Source: Hyunsoonleella ulvae
GTDB lineage: Bacteria; Bacteroidota; Bacteroidia; Flavobacteriales; Flavobacteriaceae
Length of the DNA stretch: 64,000 bases
Direction: 5' to 3'
Assembly (NCBI RefSeq): GCF_016827605.1
Contig: NZ_JAEPJQ010000002.1
Coordinates: 186,001-250,000 of the forward strand
The translations under genes were made by a program, and so were the position numbers. Every line of letters begins with the position of its first letter. Position 1 is the first letter of the stretch. Below are positions 7,531-17,554 of this stretch, piece after piece. The notes beneath the pieces were generated by a model. That model was not told where the DNA came from and made no database searches. It saw nothing but the letters and a program-made list of their open reading frames with translations.

Positions 7531-10248
7531 ATGAAACACAAGTTTTTAATAGTAGTAATAGCATCCATAGCGCAATTTGCGTATTCAGGCTCGAAAAACA
7601 TTGCTACAACAGCTAAAGCATCGGCTTCTTCTTCTATCAATGAATCCTATCATCATCAAAATATAAACGATAATGTTATAGCCATTGCCGATAATGGCAA
7701 CTGGTTGGCCAACAAAGATGAGGCTTGGATAAAACTTACTTGGGAAACATCGCAATGGGTTAATAAAGTGGTTATTTACAATTATCCCACCTCAGAAGGA
7801 AGAGTACTAAATGGTACTTTAGAATTTAGTGATGGTAGTACTATGGCCGTAGAGTTGCCCGAAGATGGTACTGCAAAAGCCGTTACTTTTTCAGATAAAA
7901 AAGTAGCGTTTGTACGCTTTCTTATTAATGATGCAGTAAATGAAAACGCTGGTCTTTCGGAAATTGAGGTATTCTCATCCCCTAATCAATATAAAGAACC
8001 CGTAGAGTGGGTTGACCCTTTTATTGAAACAAACAGAGGTCGCTTTTTTCTATTTGCAACAGGCTCCAGACCTTATGGAGTTACTTGCTCTGCGCCTATG
8101 ACCAAAAACTGGAATAACGGTGGAGGTGGATACGCCTATTTTTCTGATGAAATATTAGGCTTTCCGCAAATCCATGCATGGACACTTTCAGGTTTAAACC
8201 TTATGCCAACATTGGCGAGTGTAAACCCTACTCTTGGCGAAAACGCCTGGAAATCTAAATTTAAACATGACGATGAAATAGCACAACCGGGATACCATCG
8301 TGTTTACTTACCAGACAGTAAGGTTTGGGTGGAGCAAACCTCCACTGATAGAGTTGGCTTTTACCGTTTTAAATGGACAGAAAACACAGAAGCCCAAATT
8401 TTACTTTCGCTAAGTGGATTATTGGGCAACAGCCGAATGACCAATGCAGATGTGAAGAAAATCAATACGCAAGAATATGAAGGCTCAATTAGTTCTGTAG
8501 ACAGAGCATATAATGTTGGCCCTAAGGATGTGAAAATTTATTTTGTTGTTCAATTAGACAAACCATGGAAAACATTAGAGGGTTGGGATGGCAAAGAGAG
8601 GTTTCAAGACATTAAAACCCTAAAAGGGAACGAGGCTGGTATGTCTTCCATACATCATGTAAAAGCTGGAGAAGAAATACAAATGAAAATTGCCATTTCT
8701 TACACAAGCATAGAAAATGCAAGGAATAATCTAAACACAGAATGTACCACTTGGGACTTCAACAAAGTAGCTGAAGATAGTAGAAATATATGGAACGAAT
8801 GGCTACATAAAATTGATGTTGAAGGAGGCACAGTAGCACAGCGCATTAAATTCTACACCGATTTATGGCATGTGCTATTAGGAAGACATCGTATAAACGA
8901 TGTTAACGGCGACTACCCAGATAGAACCACAGGCGAAAAAACCAATACAGGAAATTTAACCGATGGCTTTGTAACCGACGCCAATTTTCTTATAAAAAAT
9001 CCAGGGTTAGATTCAGAAGGAAAGGTTAAGCATAATATGTATAATTCAGATGCTTTTTGGTTAACACAGTGGAATTTAAATGTGCTTTGGGGCTTGGCGT
9101 GGCCAGAGATTCAAGATGATATGGCTTCATCAATGGTAGCCTATTCCAACAACGGTGGTTTGCTTCCTAGAGGCCCATCAGGAGGAGGATATTCTTTTAT
9201 TATGACGGGATGCCCAGCAACCAACCTTATTGTAAGTGCTTTTATGAAAGATATTTTAACAAAAACTGACCATGAAAATGCATTTCAACAAATAAAAAAC
9301 AACCATTTCCCTGGAGGTATGATGGGAGGTGGAAAGTTCTTTGCACACGACCTTGAGTTTTATGATAAAAACGGCTGGTGGCCTAACAATGCAGGTATTA
9401 CTATTGAGGCATCGTTTCAAGATTGGGGAGCGGCCCAAATGGCTAAAAAGTTAGGGAAAACAGAAGACTACAATTACTTTTTTAAGCGTTCGCAGTCTTG
9501 GAAAAAATGTTACAATCCAGAACAGAAATTATTATTCCCAGTAGACCCTAAAGGAAAGTATGTACATGAAGACCCACTAAAAGGATGGGGTTATGTAGAA
9601 GCAAACGCGTGGCAAGCCACATGGGGCGTGTCGCATGATATCCCTACTTTATCAGCGCTTATGGGAGGCGATAACGAACTCATAAAAAAACTAAACTACG
9701 CCTTTGAGAAGGAAGAAGAAAACAGTTTTGTACACAGCTATGGCTCAGGACATATTAGTTATGCCAACCAACCAGGATGTTCTAACGCACATGTATTTAG
9801 TTATGCTAATGCGCCTTGGTTAACCCAATACTGGGTGCGCAAGGTTAATGAGAAAGCCTACGGCGGAATTACGCCAGATTTAGGTTATGGCGGACACGAT
9901 GAAGACCAAGGACAAATGGGAGGTGTTAGTACTTTAATGTCTATCGGGCTATTTAATATTATCGGTACAGAATCGCAAACCCCATACTACGAAATTACAG
10001 CACCGGTTTTTGATAAAATTTCTATTGCTTTAAATAATGACTATTACAAGGGAGATAAGTTCGTTATCAAAACCTACAATAATAGTAAAGAGAATTGTTA
10101 CATTAAAAAGGCAAAACTAAACGGTAAAAAACTTAAAAACTTCTGGTTTTTACATGAAGATTTTGCAAAAGGTGGAACCTTAGAAATTTGGTTATGCAAC
10201 AAACCAAATAAAAAATGGGGAACCAAAACACCGCCTCCAGTAAATTAA
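7531..10248 (+). CDS. Divergent GH92-family alpha-mannosidase with N-terminal discoidin-like domain
   Basis: A 905-residue secreted protein (signal peptide to about residue 19). Residues about 20-150 resemble an F5/8 type C (discoidin-like) domain, with the WIKLTWETSQWVNKVVIYN segment and a final FVRFLINDAVNENAGLSEIEVF. The rest is GH92-like: EWVDPFIETNRGR replaces the usual VNPFIGTGG...PGA block. The probable acid Glu is kept in EANAWQATW (about residue 690), and the Asp-bearing segment is GHDEDQGQMGG (about residue 792) in place of GNEDCGQMSAW. It is the most divergent of five GH92 homologues here. Calcium and mannose contacts in the altered N-terminal block may differ, so linkage or substrate specificity could be new. 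Confidence 0.8.
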   Translation: MKHKFLIVVIASIAQFAYSGSKNIATTAKASASSSINESYHHQNINDNVIAIADNGNWLANKDEAWIKLTWETSQWVNKVVIYNYPTSEGRVLNGTLEFSDGSTMAVELPEDGTAKAVTFSDKKVAFVRFLINDAVNENAGLSEIEVFSSPNQYKEPVEWVDPFIETNRGRFFLFATGSRPYGVTCSAPMTKNWNNGGGGYAYFSDEILGFPQIHAWTLSGLNLMPTLASVNPTLGENAWKSKFKHDDEIAQPGYHRVYLPDSKVWVEQTSTDRVGFYRFKWTENTEAQILLSLSGLLGNSRMTNADVKKINTQEYEGSISSVDRAYNVGPKDVKIYFVVQLDKPWKTLEGWDGKERFQDIKTLKGNEAGMSSIHHVKAGEEIQMKIAISYTSIENARNNLNTECTTWDFNKVAEDSRNIWNEWLHKIDVEGGTVAQRIKFYTDLWHVLLGRHRINDVNGDYPDRTTGEKTNTGNLTDGFVTDANFLIKNPGLDSEGKVKHNMYNSDAFWLTQWNLNVLWGLAWPEIQDDMASSMVAYSNNGGLLPRGPSGGGYSFIMTGCPATNLIVSAFMKDILTKTDHENAFQQIKNNHFPGGMMGGGKFFAHDLEFYDKNGWWPNNAGITIEASFQDWGAAQMAKKLGKTEDYNYFFKRSQSWKKCYNPEQKLLFPVDPKGKYVHEDPLKGWGYVEANAWQATWGVSHDIPTLSALMGGDNELIKKLNYAFEKEEENSFVHSYGSGHISYANQPGCSNAHVFSYANAPWLTQYWVRKVNEKAYGGITPDLGYGGHDEDQGQMGGVSTLMSIGLFNIIGTESQTPYYEITAPVFDKISIALNNDYYKGDKFVIKTYNNSKENCYIKKAKLNGKKLKNFWFLHEDFAKGGTLEIWLCNKPNKKWGTKTPPPVN

Positions 10249-10267
10249 TCATTTAAGAAACATTACA

Positions 10268-11203
10268 ATGAAAAATATAGCCATTGGAGTAGATGTTGGT
10301 GGAAGCCATATAAGTTGTATGGGTTTCGATTTAGAAAGCAAACAATTACTGCCAGAAAGTTTTGCCGAAAACTGTGTAGATAATCATGCCATGCCCAACG
10401 ATATTATAAATGCTTGGGGTACGGTAATTAAAAAAACTATCAATAAAATTGGAGTAAATAACCTTGCAGGTATAGGTTTTGCAATGCCAGGACCTTTTGA
10501 TTATGTAAACGGGGTATCTTGCTTTAACGGACAAAACGGTAAATACGAACATACATACGGCATGAATGTTAGAGAGCGCTTATTAGAATTTTTAAATATA
10601 TCGCAACCCCTAGAAATTAGATTTATTAATGATGCTACTGCATTTGCGCTTGGCGAAGCCAAATTTGGAAAGGCAAAAACCTACCAATCTGTCCTATCCA
10701 TTACTTTAGGAACTGGATTTGGTTCTGCATTTATAAAAAACGGAGTGCCTGTTGTAGATGGTAATGAGGTACCAAAAGGCGGATGCCTGTGGCATTTACC
10801 ATTTGAAAAAGCTACGGCAGACGATTATTTCTCCACACGCGGATTAATCAATAGGTTTGAACAAAAAACGGGGTACAAATCTATTGGGGTAAAGGACATT
10901 GTAGATTTATGTGAAACAAATCCAGATGCCAGAGAACTCTTTGCTGATTTTGGCAAAAACATAGGTGTTTTTCTAACCCCTTGGATACAAAAATCGAGCA
11001 TAGATATAATAGTACTTGGAGGTAATATTTCTAGAGCTTATTCTTTATTTGGAGAGGCTATGCAAACCTATTTTAATAGTGAAGGTATCTCTGTGGAAAT
11101 CGTGGTATCCGATTTAAAAGAAAAATCGGCATTTATGGGAAGTGCTGTCTTAATCGATGATAAAATTTATGAAAAGATACTTCCTATTTTACAAAAAATG
11201 TGA
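10268..11203 (+). CDS. ROK-family sugar kinase (candidate mannose or glucose kinase)
   Basis: A 311-residue cytoplasmic kinase. It has the N-terminal phosphate-binding motif IGVDVGGSHI, the catalytic FINDATAFALGEAKFG segment (Asp at about residue 125), the LSITLGTGFGSAFI phosphate/adenosine motif and a C-terminal IIVLGGNIS motif. The Cys-rich zinc motif seen in many ROK proteins (CxCGxxGCxE) is missing; GGCLWHLPFEKATADDYFS stands at that place. ROK kinases phosphorylate free hexoses at C6. With a mannose-6-phosphate isomerase two genes downstream, mannose is the most likely substrate, but glucose or GlcNAc cannot be excluded. It follows the GH92 gene by 19 bases in the module 1 operon. Confidence 0.85.
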   Translation: MKNIAIGVDVGGSHISCMGFDLESKQLLPESFAENCVDNHAMPNDIINAWGTVIKKTINKIGVNNLAGIGFAMPGPFDYVNGVSCFNGQNGKYEHTYGMNVRERLLEFLNISQPLEIRFINDATAFALGEAKFGKAKTYQSVLSITLGTGFGSAFIKNGVPVVDGNEVPKGGCLWHLPFEKATADDYFSTRGLINRFEQKTGYKSIGVKDIVDLCETNPDARELFADFGKNIGVFLTPWIQKSSIDIIVLGGNISRAYSLFGEAMQTYFNSEGISVEIVVSDLKEKSAFMGSAVLIDDKIYEKILPILQKM

Positions 11204-11250
11204 TTACTAAATCTTAAACTCAAAGTTTACTAAAATAAATTTAATGATAT

Positions 11251-12552
11251 ATGAAATATTTTAATCTAATTGTGTTATGTCTTTTAATAAGCTGTAAATC
11301 AAATACAAAAAAAGAAAACACAGTACTAAAAGAACAAATTAAGACCAATGAATACTTTGCGTTTACCAAAGAAAAAGCGCTTAAAGTAGTTAAAACCGGA
11401 TTTAATGCTGGAGACAGTTATGGCGAGGTTTGGATACGCGATTACAATACATTTATAGAGCTATCTGCAGAAGTATTCCCAAAAGAAGCCCTAAAGGAAA
11501 ATTTACGTGTGTTTTTTAGGCTTCAAAGAGAAGACGGCAACATTATTGACGGGTTTATACCAAAAGAAAAGGCTGTACAAACCAAAGATGGCTACACCTA
11601 CATTTTTACAGATTTAGAGCCCAATTATGCAGGTCAAAAAAACGATGTAGAAACCGACCATGAATCCTCTCTAGTTCAAGCTGTTTATAAGTATGTAAAG
11701 AAAACAGGCGATACTGCATTTTTAAATGAAACTATAGGAGGCAAAACTGTAACACAGCGTATGGAATGGGCTATGCAGTTTTTGTTAAACCATCGCTGGA
11801 GCGATAAACACGGACTAATTTGGGGTGCTACCACAGCAGATTGGGGCGATGTACAACACTGTCATCCTTGGGGCGTTTACATTACCGAAGACACCAAATA
11901 TGCTATAGATATTTACGATAATGCCATGATGCTTGTTGCACTAGATAATATGATGGCTATAGCCCCACAGTTAAAACAAAAGTGGCAACCTATAAGACAG
12001 GGTATCGCGCAAAATACCATGAAACATTTATGGGACGATAAAAACCAAAAGTTTATACCACATGTATATTTAGATGGTTCGCCTTTTCCAGAAGATTTTA
12101 ACGAAAACAACATTTACTATCACGGAGGTACAGCCCTAGCCATAGAAGCAGGACTACTTTCAAAAGAGCAAATAAAAGTGTCTTTAGATAAAATGATTGC
12201 CAATGTAAACGCATCAGGAGCAGGCTCTATAGGTTTAACATTATACCCTGCCTACCCCGATGGGTCGTTCGAAAACAAAGGCATGTTCCCGTATAGTTAC
12301 CAAAACGGTGGAGATTGGACGTGGTTTGGTGCCCGTATGATTCAGCAACTTGTTGAAAACGGATTTATTGAAGAGGCCTATCAACAATTACAACCCATGG
12401 TAAAACGCGTTAAAGATAATGATGGTTTTTACGAATGGTACACTATAAAAAACACACCTCAAGGGTCTGGAACATTCCGTGGTTCTGCAGGCGTACTTTA
12501 TAAAGCCATACAGCTATTAGAAAATTATTCACACGATAAAACAATTGAATAA
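11251..12552 (+). CDS. Six-hairpin glycosidase-like lipoprotein, family not assigned
   Basis: A 433-residue lipoprotein (lipobox LLISC, about residue 15). The whole mature part looks like one (alpha/alpha)6 barrel. Visible features are [20 protein letters not shown] at about residues 54-73, the acidic segment [44 protein letters not shown], and the C-terminal [13 protein letters not shown]. The RD pair in the first helix hairpin recalls GH125 and amylo-1,6-glucosidase-like enzymes, but I cannot give a family. It sits between a sugar kinase and mannose-6-phosphate isomerase, which suggests it releases a hexose from the N-glycan. The next gene starts 8 bases before its stop, which implies translational coupling. 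Confidence 0.6.
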   Translation: MKYFNLIVLCLLISCKSNTKKENTVLKEQIKTNEYFAFTKEKALKVVKTGFNAGDSYGEVWIRDYNTFIELSAEVFPKEALKENLRVFFRLQREDGNIIDGFIPKEKAVQTKDGYTYIFTDLEPNYAGQKNDVETDHESSLVQAVYKYVKKTGDTAFLNETIGGKTVTQRMEWAMQFLLNHRWSDKHGLIWGATTADWGDVQHCHPWGVYITEDTKYAIDIYDNAMMLVALDNMMAIAPQLKQKWQPIRQGIAQNTMKHLWDDKNQKFIPHVYLDGSPFPEDFNENNIYYHGGTALAIEAGLLSKEQIKVSLDKMIANVNASGAGSIGLTLYPAYPDGSFENKGMFPYSYQNGGDWTWFGARMIQQLVENGFIEEAYQQLQPMVKRVKDNDGFYEWYTIKNTPQGSGTFRGSAGVLYKAIQLLENYSHDKTIE

Positions 12553-14332
12553 CTACAAAATCATGAACCATACAACACTAAGAAAATCAGACCAATACTT
12601 ATTGCCTCAAAAAAAACAAGAATCTCTTGTTGGGATGTACGACTTGTATCCTTCAATAAGCTTAGAGTCGGGAAAAATTGCATCAGACATCAACAGTTTG
12701 GTAGATGAGCTGGACAACCAAAAAACGATTATCATTGATGGCTATATTGGTGTGTTTTACGATAAGATAAAAACACAAATAACTGAGGCATTTAAAAGCA
12801 AAGGAAAAGATGTCGCGTGGTTTGACGCTGATAAAGCCTTAAAGCCAGAAGCAGAAATTGATGCACTGATAGCACCTTTTCTTGGAGGAGACGACCCCAT
12901 TTTTGGAAAGCGCACAACACTACAGCTGGAAGATTTTTTCAATAAGGAAAGACTAGCCCAATTTAAACCAAATACTAATGCCGATGTAAACATCATTATA
13001 GGTGTAGGAGCCAGTTTAGCTGGATGGGAAGGTACTTTGGTATATATAGATTTACCAAAAAACGAGCTTCAATTTAGAGCCAGAGCAAAAAGTGTATTAA
13101 ATATTGGAGCCACCAAGACAGATGCTATTAAACCCATGTACAAACGCTACTATTTTGTAGATTGGATAGCACTAAATAAACATAAAAAAGACCTATTACC
13201 CCAAATAGATTATTTTGTAGATGAGCAACGTATAGACCATATCACTTGGATGAAAGGAAACGATGTTAGAGATGGTTTAAAAGCGATGTCTCAAAACATG
13301 TTTAGAGTGCGTCCTTGGTTTGAACCAGGAGCATGGGGAGGGCAATGGATTATTGATAAGATTGATGGGCTAAACAAAGATGTAATTAATTACGCTTGGT
13401 CTTTTGAATTAATAGTTCCTGAAAATGGGTTGTTGTTTGAAAGCGATGGCAATCTTTTAGAAATATCCTTCGATTGTTTAATGTTTCAAGAACATCATGC
13501 AGTAATGGGCAAGCATGCAAACCAGTATGGTTATGAATTTCCACTTCGTTTCGATTTTCTTGATACTTTTGATGGGGGGAACCTATCCATACAATGTCAT
13601 CCGCATTTAGATTATATGAAGGAACATTTTGGAGAACCCATTACCCAAGAAGAAACCTATTATATTTTAGATGCTGGGGAAGATGCAAAATGCTACCTAG
13701 GATTTCAAGAGGATATCAACCCTGAAGCTTTTGAAGCAGATTTAAAGTATAGTTTTGAAAACAAAAAGGAAATAGATATTACAAAACACGTGCAGGTTCA
13801 TGACTCTAATAAGCACGATTTGTTTTTAATTCCTCCGGGAACAATTCATGGTTCTGGTACAGATAACCTTGTGCTAGAAATTAGTGCAACCCCTTATATT
13901 TTCACATTTAAAATGTACGATTGGTTACGTGTAGATTTAGATGGAAAACCAAGACCGATAAATATTGAACGCGGTATGGAAAACCTTTCCTTTGAACGTA
14001 AAGGAGATTATGTAAAAGAGAAATTAATTTCGCATCCGTATGTTTTAGAACAAGGAGACGATTGGACATTGTATCACTTACCAACGCATGAGAAACACTC
14101 GTACGATGTACACCGCTTTCATTTAAAAACTAATGTAGAGGTTAAAACTAACAACCTTTGCCATGTACTATCTTTAGTAGAAGGTAAAAGCATTATAGTT
14201 GAAACTGAAAATGGTATGCGCCAACGTTTTAATTACGCCGAAACCTTTGTAATTCCGGCTAATGCAGGTTCGTACAGGATTATAAATGAATTAGATACTG
14301 AAATTATGGTTGTGAAAGCCTTTATGAAATAA
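12545..14332 (+). CDS. Class I mannose-6-phosphate isomerase with N-terminal degenerate kinase-like domain
   Basis: This 595-residue protein is nearly twice the length of simple class I isomerases. Residues about 55-235 look like a P-loop uridine-kinase-type fold, but the loop reads [10 protein letters not shown] and lacks GKS/T, so nucleotide binding is probably lost. The isomerase part follows, with the zinc-site motif [11 protein letters not shown] (about residues 345-355), YILDAGEDA, and [19 protein letters not shown]. It converts mannose 6-phosphate to fructose 6-phosphate, linking the upstream kinase to glycolysis. The start overlaps the previous stop by 8 bases; an ATG at 12563 is an alternative. 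It is the last gene before a strong hairpin. A second, short isomerase lies at 35930-36904. Confidence 0.85.
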   Translation: MNNYKIMNHTTLRKSDQYLLPQKKQESLVGMYDLYPSISLESGKIASDINSLVDELDNQKTIIIDGYIGVFYDKIKTQITEAFKSKGKDVAWFDADKALKPEAEIDALIAPFLGGDDPIFGKRTTLQLEDFFNKERLAQFKPNTNADVNIIIGVGASLAGWEGTLVYIDLPKNELQFRARAKSVLNIGATKTDAIKPMYKRYYFVDWIALNKHKKDLLPQIDYFVDEQRIDHITWMKGNDVRDGLKAMSQNMFRVRPWFEPGAWGGQWIIDKIDGLNKDVINYAWSFELIVPENGLLFESDGNLLEISFDCLMFQEHHAVMGKHANQYGYEFPLRFDFLDTFDGGNLSIQCHPHLDYMKEHFGEPITQEETYYILDAGEDAKCYLGFQEDINPEAFEADLKYSFENKKEIDITKHVQVHDSNKHDLFLIPPGTIHGSGTDNLVLEISATPYIFTFKMYDWLRVDLDGKPRPINIERGMENLSFERKGDYVKEKLISHPYVLEQGDDWTLYHLPTHEKHSYDVHRFHLKTNVEVKTNNLCHVLSLVEGKSIIVETENGMRQRFNYAETFVIPANAGSYRIINELDTEIMVVKAFMK

Positions 14333-14355
14333 AGCCATATTTCAGTTAATATATT

Positions 14356-14388
14356 AAAACCCCCATGATTTAAAATCATGGGGGTTTT
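14356..14388. terminator. Bidirectional rho-independent terminator
   Basis: A near-perfect inverted repeat, AAAACCCCCATGATTT on the left and AAATCATGGGGGTTTT on the right, with A/T tracts on both sides. It lies between the convergent isomerase (plus) and PNGase F (minus) genes and can serve both strands. Confidence 0.9.
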
Positions 14389-14423
14389 ATTATCCACTCT
14401 ATCTAGAGCAAGTAAAACTATAT

Positions 14424-15509
14424 TTAATTACTCACTATTGGTGCATCTATAGGTGTTTTACTTTTTACTACAACATAGGTAGAAATAGCATAAAAAGCAC
14501 CTGTTTGTCCTGATTGAGTACCCCCATCTGATACCCAATCTTCAAAATCGTATTCAAAATTAAATGTAACGTTAGAGTTAGATTTATCAAACTTATCAAT
14601 TCTTACAGGTACAGCCATTCCCGGGCACCACCCTGCCCTATCAGGAGCCCAATTACCACGTTGCGGATTTATTTTATTACTACCACAACCTATAGGTTTT
14701 AATTCGTGGGTAAATCTGGGGGCATTATCAATTTTAATTTCATGGGTTCTAAAACACCATTCTGCACAACCCCTACCATCGCTATCGGCAGGAGTGGCAT
14801 GTCCCCATCCAGAAATTACGGTTCTTAAATGCGTACTAAATGCATTACTAGGTATAGCTATTGTTTTTGTGAGGTCGAATCCAGCAGTACTACTTCCATA
14901 GGGAACACCTGCCAACGACAAGGCATTATAAGCAATAACTTCAGAAACCCCATAATACGGATAATCTGGCACGCCCTCTTCAAAATCGAAATCTACAGAT
15001 AAATTCCAGCCATCATCTCCCCAAGTTTCTATAAAAGCCCTTAATTCTACCTGGCCTTGTAGCATCGTCTTAAAATCTGTAACATCTATTTCAATACCTC
15101 TCGTTAATTGGGATGTATCAACACCATAAGGTGTTATATATCGTCCCAATTCAAACCACTTATTTGTTTTTTTATCTTTAACACTAATATTGGCATAAAC
15201 ATCCCAAATATTGCATCCTGCAGTAGGACAATCTAATTGTATAAACATTTTCACAGCTTTTACATTGGTATTGTCTTCATTTAAAGTAAACGTACTTACT
15301 TTACTTTGACTAAGACCAGCCCCAAATGCAATTCGCGTTTGGCTAAATGTTTTATAGTTAAGTGTTTCAAAATCTTGGGGCGGGTTGTCGTCCTTTGAAC
15401 CATCCCCACTATTTCCTACATCAGTACCACTACTACAATAACTAAAGCCTAAAATAAATGTAAAGCAAAAAGACAATTTTATAACCGCTTTAAAAAAAAT
15501 CTTATTCAT
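14424..15509 (-). CDS. PNGase F-type peptide-N4-(N-acetyl-beta-glucosaminyl)asparagine amidase, lipoprotein
   Basis: A 361-residue lipoprotein (lipobox ending FSYC, residue 25) with a Gly/Asp-rich linker. The mature part resembles Elizabethkingia PNGase F along its whole length. Shared blocks include the ECP-like Cys region before IWDVYAN (D103, equivalent to catalytic D60), IETW (E161 and W163, equivalent to E118 and W120), the SGWGHA loop, GCAEWCFRTH (E250, equivalent to E206) and GNWAPDRAGWCPGMAVP (R291, W294). The residue after the catalytic Asp, Arg61 in the Elizabethkingia enzyme, is Val here. It hydrolyses the bond between N-glycan and Asn, freeing the intact glycan; surface display is likely. 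It follows the SusC/SusD/lectin genes across a hairpin. Confidence 0.93.
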   Translation of the reverse strand: MNKIFFKAVIKLSFCFTFILGFSYCSSGTDVGNSGDGSKDDNPPQDFETLNYKTFSQTRIAFGAGLSQSKVSTFTLNEDNTNVKAVKMFIQLDCPTAGCNIWDVYANISVKDKKTNKWFELGRYITPYGVDTSQLTRGIEIDVTDFKTMLQGQVELRAFIETWGDDGWNLSVDFDFEEGVPDYPYYGVSEVIAYNALSLAGVPYGSSTAGFDLTKTIAIPSNAFSTHLRTVISGWGHATPADSDGRGCAEWCFRTHEIKIDNAPRFTHELKPIGCGSNKINPQRGNWAPDRAGWCPGMAVPVRIDKFDKSNSNVTFNFEYDFEDWVSDGGTQSGQTGAFYAISTYVVVKSKTPIDAPIVSN

Positions 15510-15600
15510 AATTTATTTTTTGATCAACTTTCTAAATCTGATTTTATTTAGAAAAAATAATTTTAAAGGATCTTAATAATTTGCAATACAGTTAGATAGC

Positions 15601-15646
15601 TTTGTATAAAAAAGAAGAACCTAGAAATAGGTTCTTCTTTATACAA
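15601..15646. terminator. Large hairpin between lectin lipoprotein and PNGase F genes (terminator or attenuator)
   Basis: The arms are about 20 bases: GTATAAA-AAAGAAGAACCTA on the plus strand pairs with TAGGTTCTTCTTTATAC around a GAAA loop, with a 3-A bulge. Read on the minus strand it follows the lectin gene stop and precedes PNGase F by about 90 bases. It may end or stabilise the SusC-SusD-lectin mRNA and lower PNGase F expression. Confidence 0.7.
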
Positions 15647-15674
15647 AACTAAAACTAACTCAAAACAATCTATC

Positions 15675-17546
15675 TTAATTGTTCCAAACTATACCGCGCA
15701 TTTCTCCATTATAATTTCCAGTTTCATCACTAAATTGAATACCTTTAACTCTATCTAATGGGAAATATGTTTGTAAATTAGGCTCTGTACCATCAATATC
15801 TGCATCAAGTTGACCAACAGAACGTACTTCATCCCATCTTCTAAAATCTTTAACGTAACCATTTATCTTAGCTCCAAAAGCATTACCTATCCATGTTTCT
15901 CCCCAAACTGAATTTAGAGGTACACCAATATCTTCCTGTTGTGAAACCATTTCTCCGTCAACATAAATTGCTGTTGTCCTTGCAGTATCGTCATGAACAA
16001 TAGCTATATGTTGCCAAGTACCAGATTTAATTGTTAAAGCTGGATATGTAGGGCCAGTATAATTTGCAATAGCTTCAATGTATGTGAAGTTCCAACCTCC
16101 TCCAGCATTGAGTAGATTTTCCTCAGATAACTCTTGGTATCCATTAAGTCTTAAACCTAAAGTATTGTTCCCAAAAATGTCTCCCCAACCAAATGTAGGT
16201 AACTCTAAAGTTTTAATCTTTAAGTCAAACTCATATGTATAATCTCCTGTAGGGGTGTAATTAGGAGTCATTCTAAATCCTACCGCATTAGGGTCCTCAC
16301 TATCAATATATATTCCATCTGCTGGTCCTACCAAATTAGCATTTATTAAATCAATCTGTGCAGATAAAGCAGCAGCTGCATCATCTAAAGCCGATTGTCT
16401 TGTTTCATTGGCCACAACATCACTAGCACCAGTAAGTAAACTATCAATATAATCTATAGTGCCTACAGGATAGTCACCATCCATATCTCCTTCTACAACC
16501 GTAGCTCTAAAATCTAACAATTCTTGAATAGCTGCATTAATATTATCATAGTTAAGTACAATTATTGGTGGTTCTGACACCCACTCTACACTTCCATTAA
16601 GTGTTGCTGTGCTATTCCCTACTATATCTGAAAAACTACTACCTAAATCGGATCCAAATGGAAAATAAGCTTCTAAACCTGATTCTGTTCCATCTACAGA
16701 ACTACCAAGATTACCTTGAATTGTTGCCTGATCTAATTCTTGATTCCATACTTTAAACTCTCTTACCAATACATTACTAGAACGATCTGTCCAGGTTGGT
16801 CCATTACCAATTAAAAAAGGTACGTCTGTTGCCGCAGGTATACCATCTATAGTAGTAACAAGTGCTCCATTAACATAAAACTTTTGCCCTGAACCTGAAT
16901 TAGTATAGGCAATATCCAGCCATTCTCCTGACTTAAGAGTTCCCGGACCTGCTCCAGCCACTACCCAACCAGAGGCTGTCCCAGCTACCAATTGCAATGA
17001 ACCATCACCAAAATACCTTGCTGTCATTCCATTGTTAGGAAGTGCTTCTGATGAAAGTAAATTATTAAGTCCCGTACCACTAAACGCATTCAAATCAACA
17101 ATATAAATTTGAGCCTCTATAGTTGAAACCCCAAACACAATCTGTTTGATGTTATCTGACAATTCTATTCCTGCCCCTACTCCATGTTGAATCCAAGGTA
17201 AGGCTACAGAAACCGTACTTGTTAAAAACTTATCGATTGCAGCGTTTAATTTAACTACAGCATCATCTATATCTGCTTGTGATTTAGAGGATTCTATACG
17301 TTTGTATATCCAATTCACAACATCCTGAAGGGCGTCTTTCGATCCAGGTTGAAAATCTCCAGCGTTGATACCTTCTACGCTGGTTGCTATCAAATTTTCT
17401 GCCTCAGCTATTCTTGCTTCTAGTTGGGCTATATTAAAATTCTGTACAGTTGCGTCGTCGTCATTGGCACAGGATACTGTAAAAAACACCACTATTAACG
17501 GTAACACAAATGCTACTTTTTTTAAGTTGTTTAATATCTTCATCAT
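15675..17546 (-). CDS. Surface glycan-binding lipoprotein with two LamG/concanavalin A-like lectin domains (SusE-position)
   Basis: A 623-residue lipoprotein (lipobox TVSC before ANDDDA). It has two similar halves. Each begins with a short helical FIVAR-like segment (about residues 38-112 and 330-405, each with a DxAxxxLxxxID pattern) followed by a LamG/ConA-like beta-sandwich (about 120-320 and 405-620). Each sandwich ends in a TE..L..YFP segment plus a FSD..GN motif. It occupies the position where SusE/SusF-type binding proteins follow SusD. A role in holding N-glycans or glycoproteins at the cell surface is inferred from position and domains. It starts 8 bases after the SusD stop, so it shares the susCD transcript. 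Confidence 0.82.
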   Translation of the reverse strand: MMKILNNLKKVAFVLPLIVVFFTVSCANDDDATVQNFNIAQLEARIAEAENLIATSVEGINAGDFQPGSKDALQDVVNWIYKRIESSKSQADIDDAVVKLNAAIDKFLTSTVSVALPWIQHGVGAGIELSDNIKQIVFGVSTIEAQIYIVDLNAFSGTGLNNLLSSEALPNNGMTARYFGDGSLQLVAGTASGWVVAGAGPGTLKSGEWLDIAYTNSGSGQKFYVNGALVTTIDGIPAATDVPFLIGNGPTWTDRSSNVLVREFKVWNQELDQATIQGNLGSSVDGTESGLEAYFPFGSDLGSSFSDIVGNSTATLNGSVEWVSEPPIIVLNYDNINAAIQELLDFRATVVEGDMDGDYPVGTIDYIDSLLTGASDVVANETRQSALDDAAAALSAQIDLINANLVGPADGIYIDSEDPNAVGFRMTPNYTPTGDYTYEFDLKIKTLELPTFGWGDIFGNNTLGLRLNGYQELSEENLLNAGGGWNFTYIEAIANYTGPTYPALTIKSGTWQHIAIVHDDTARTTAIYVDGEMVSQQEDIGVPLNSVWGETWIGNAFGAKINGYVKDFRRWDEVRSVGQLDADIDGTEPNLQTYFPLDRVKGIQFSDETGNYNGEMRGIVWNN

Positions 17547-17554
17547 ATATTTTT

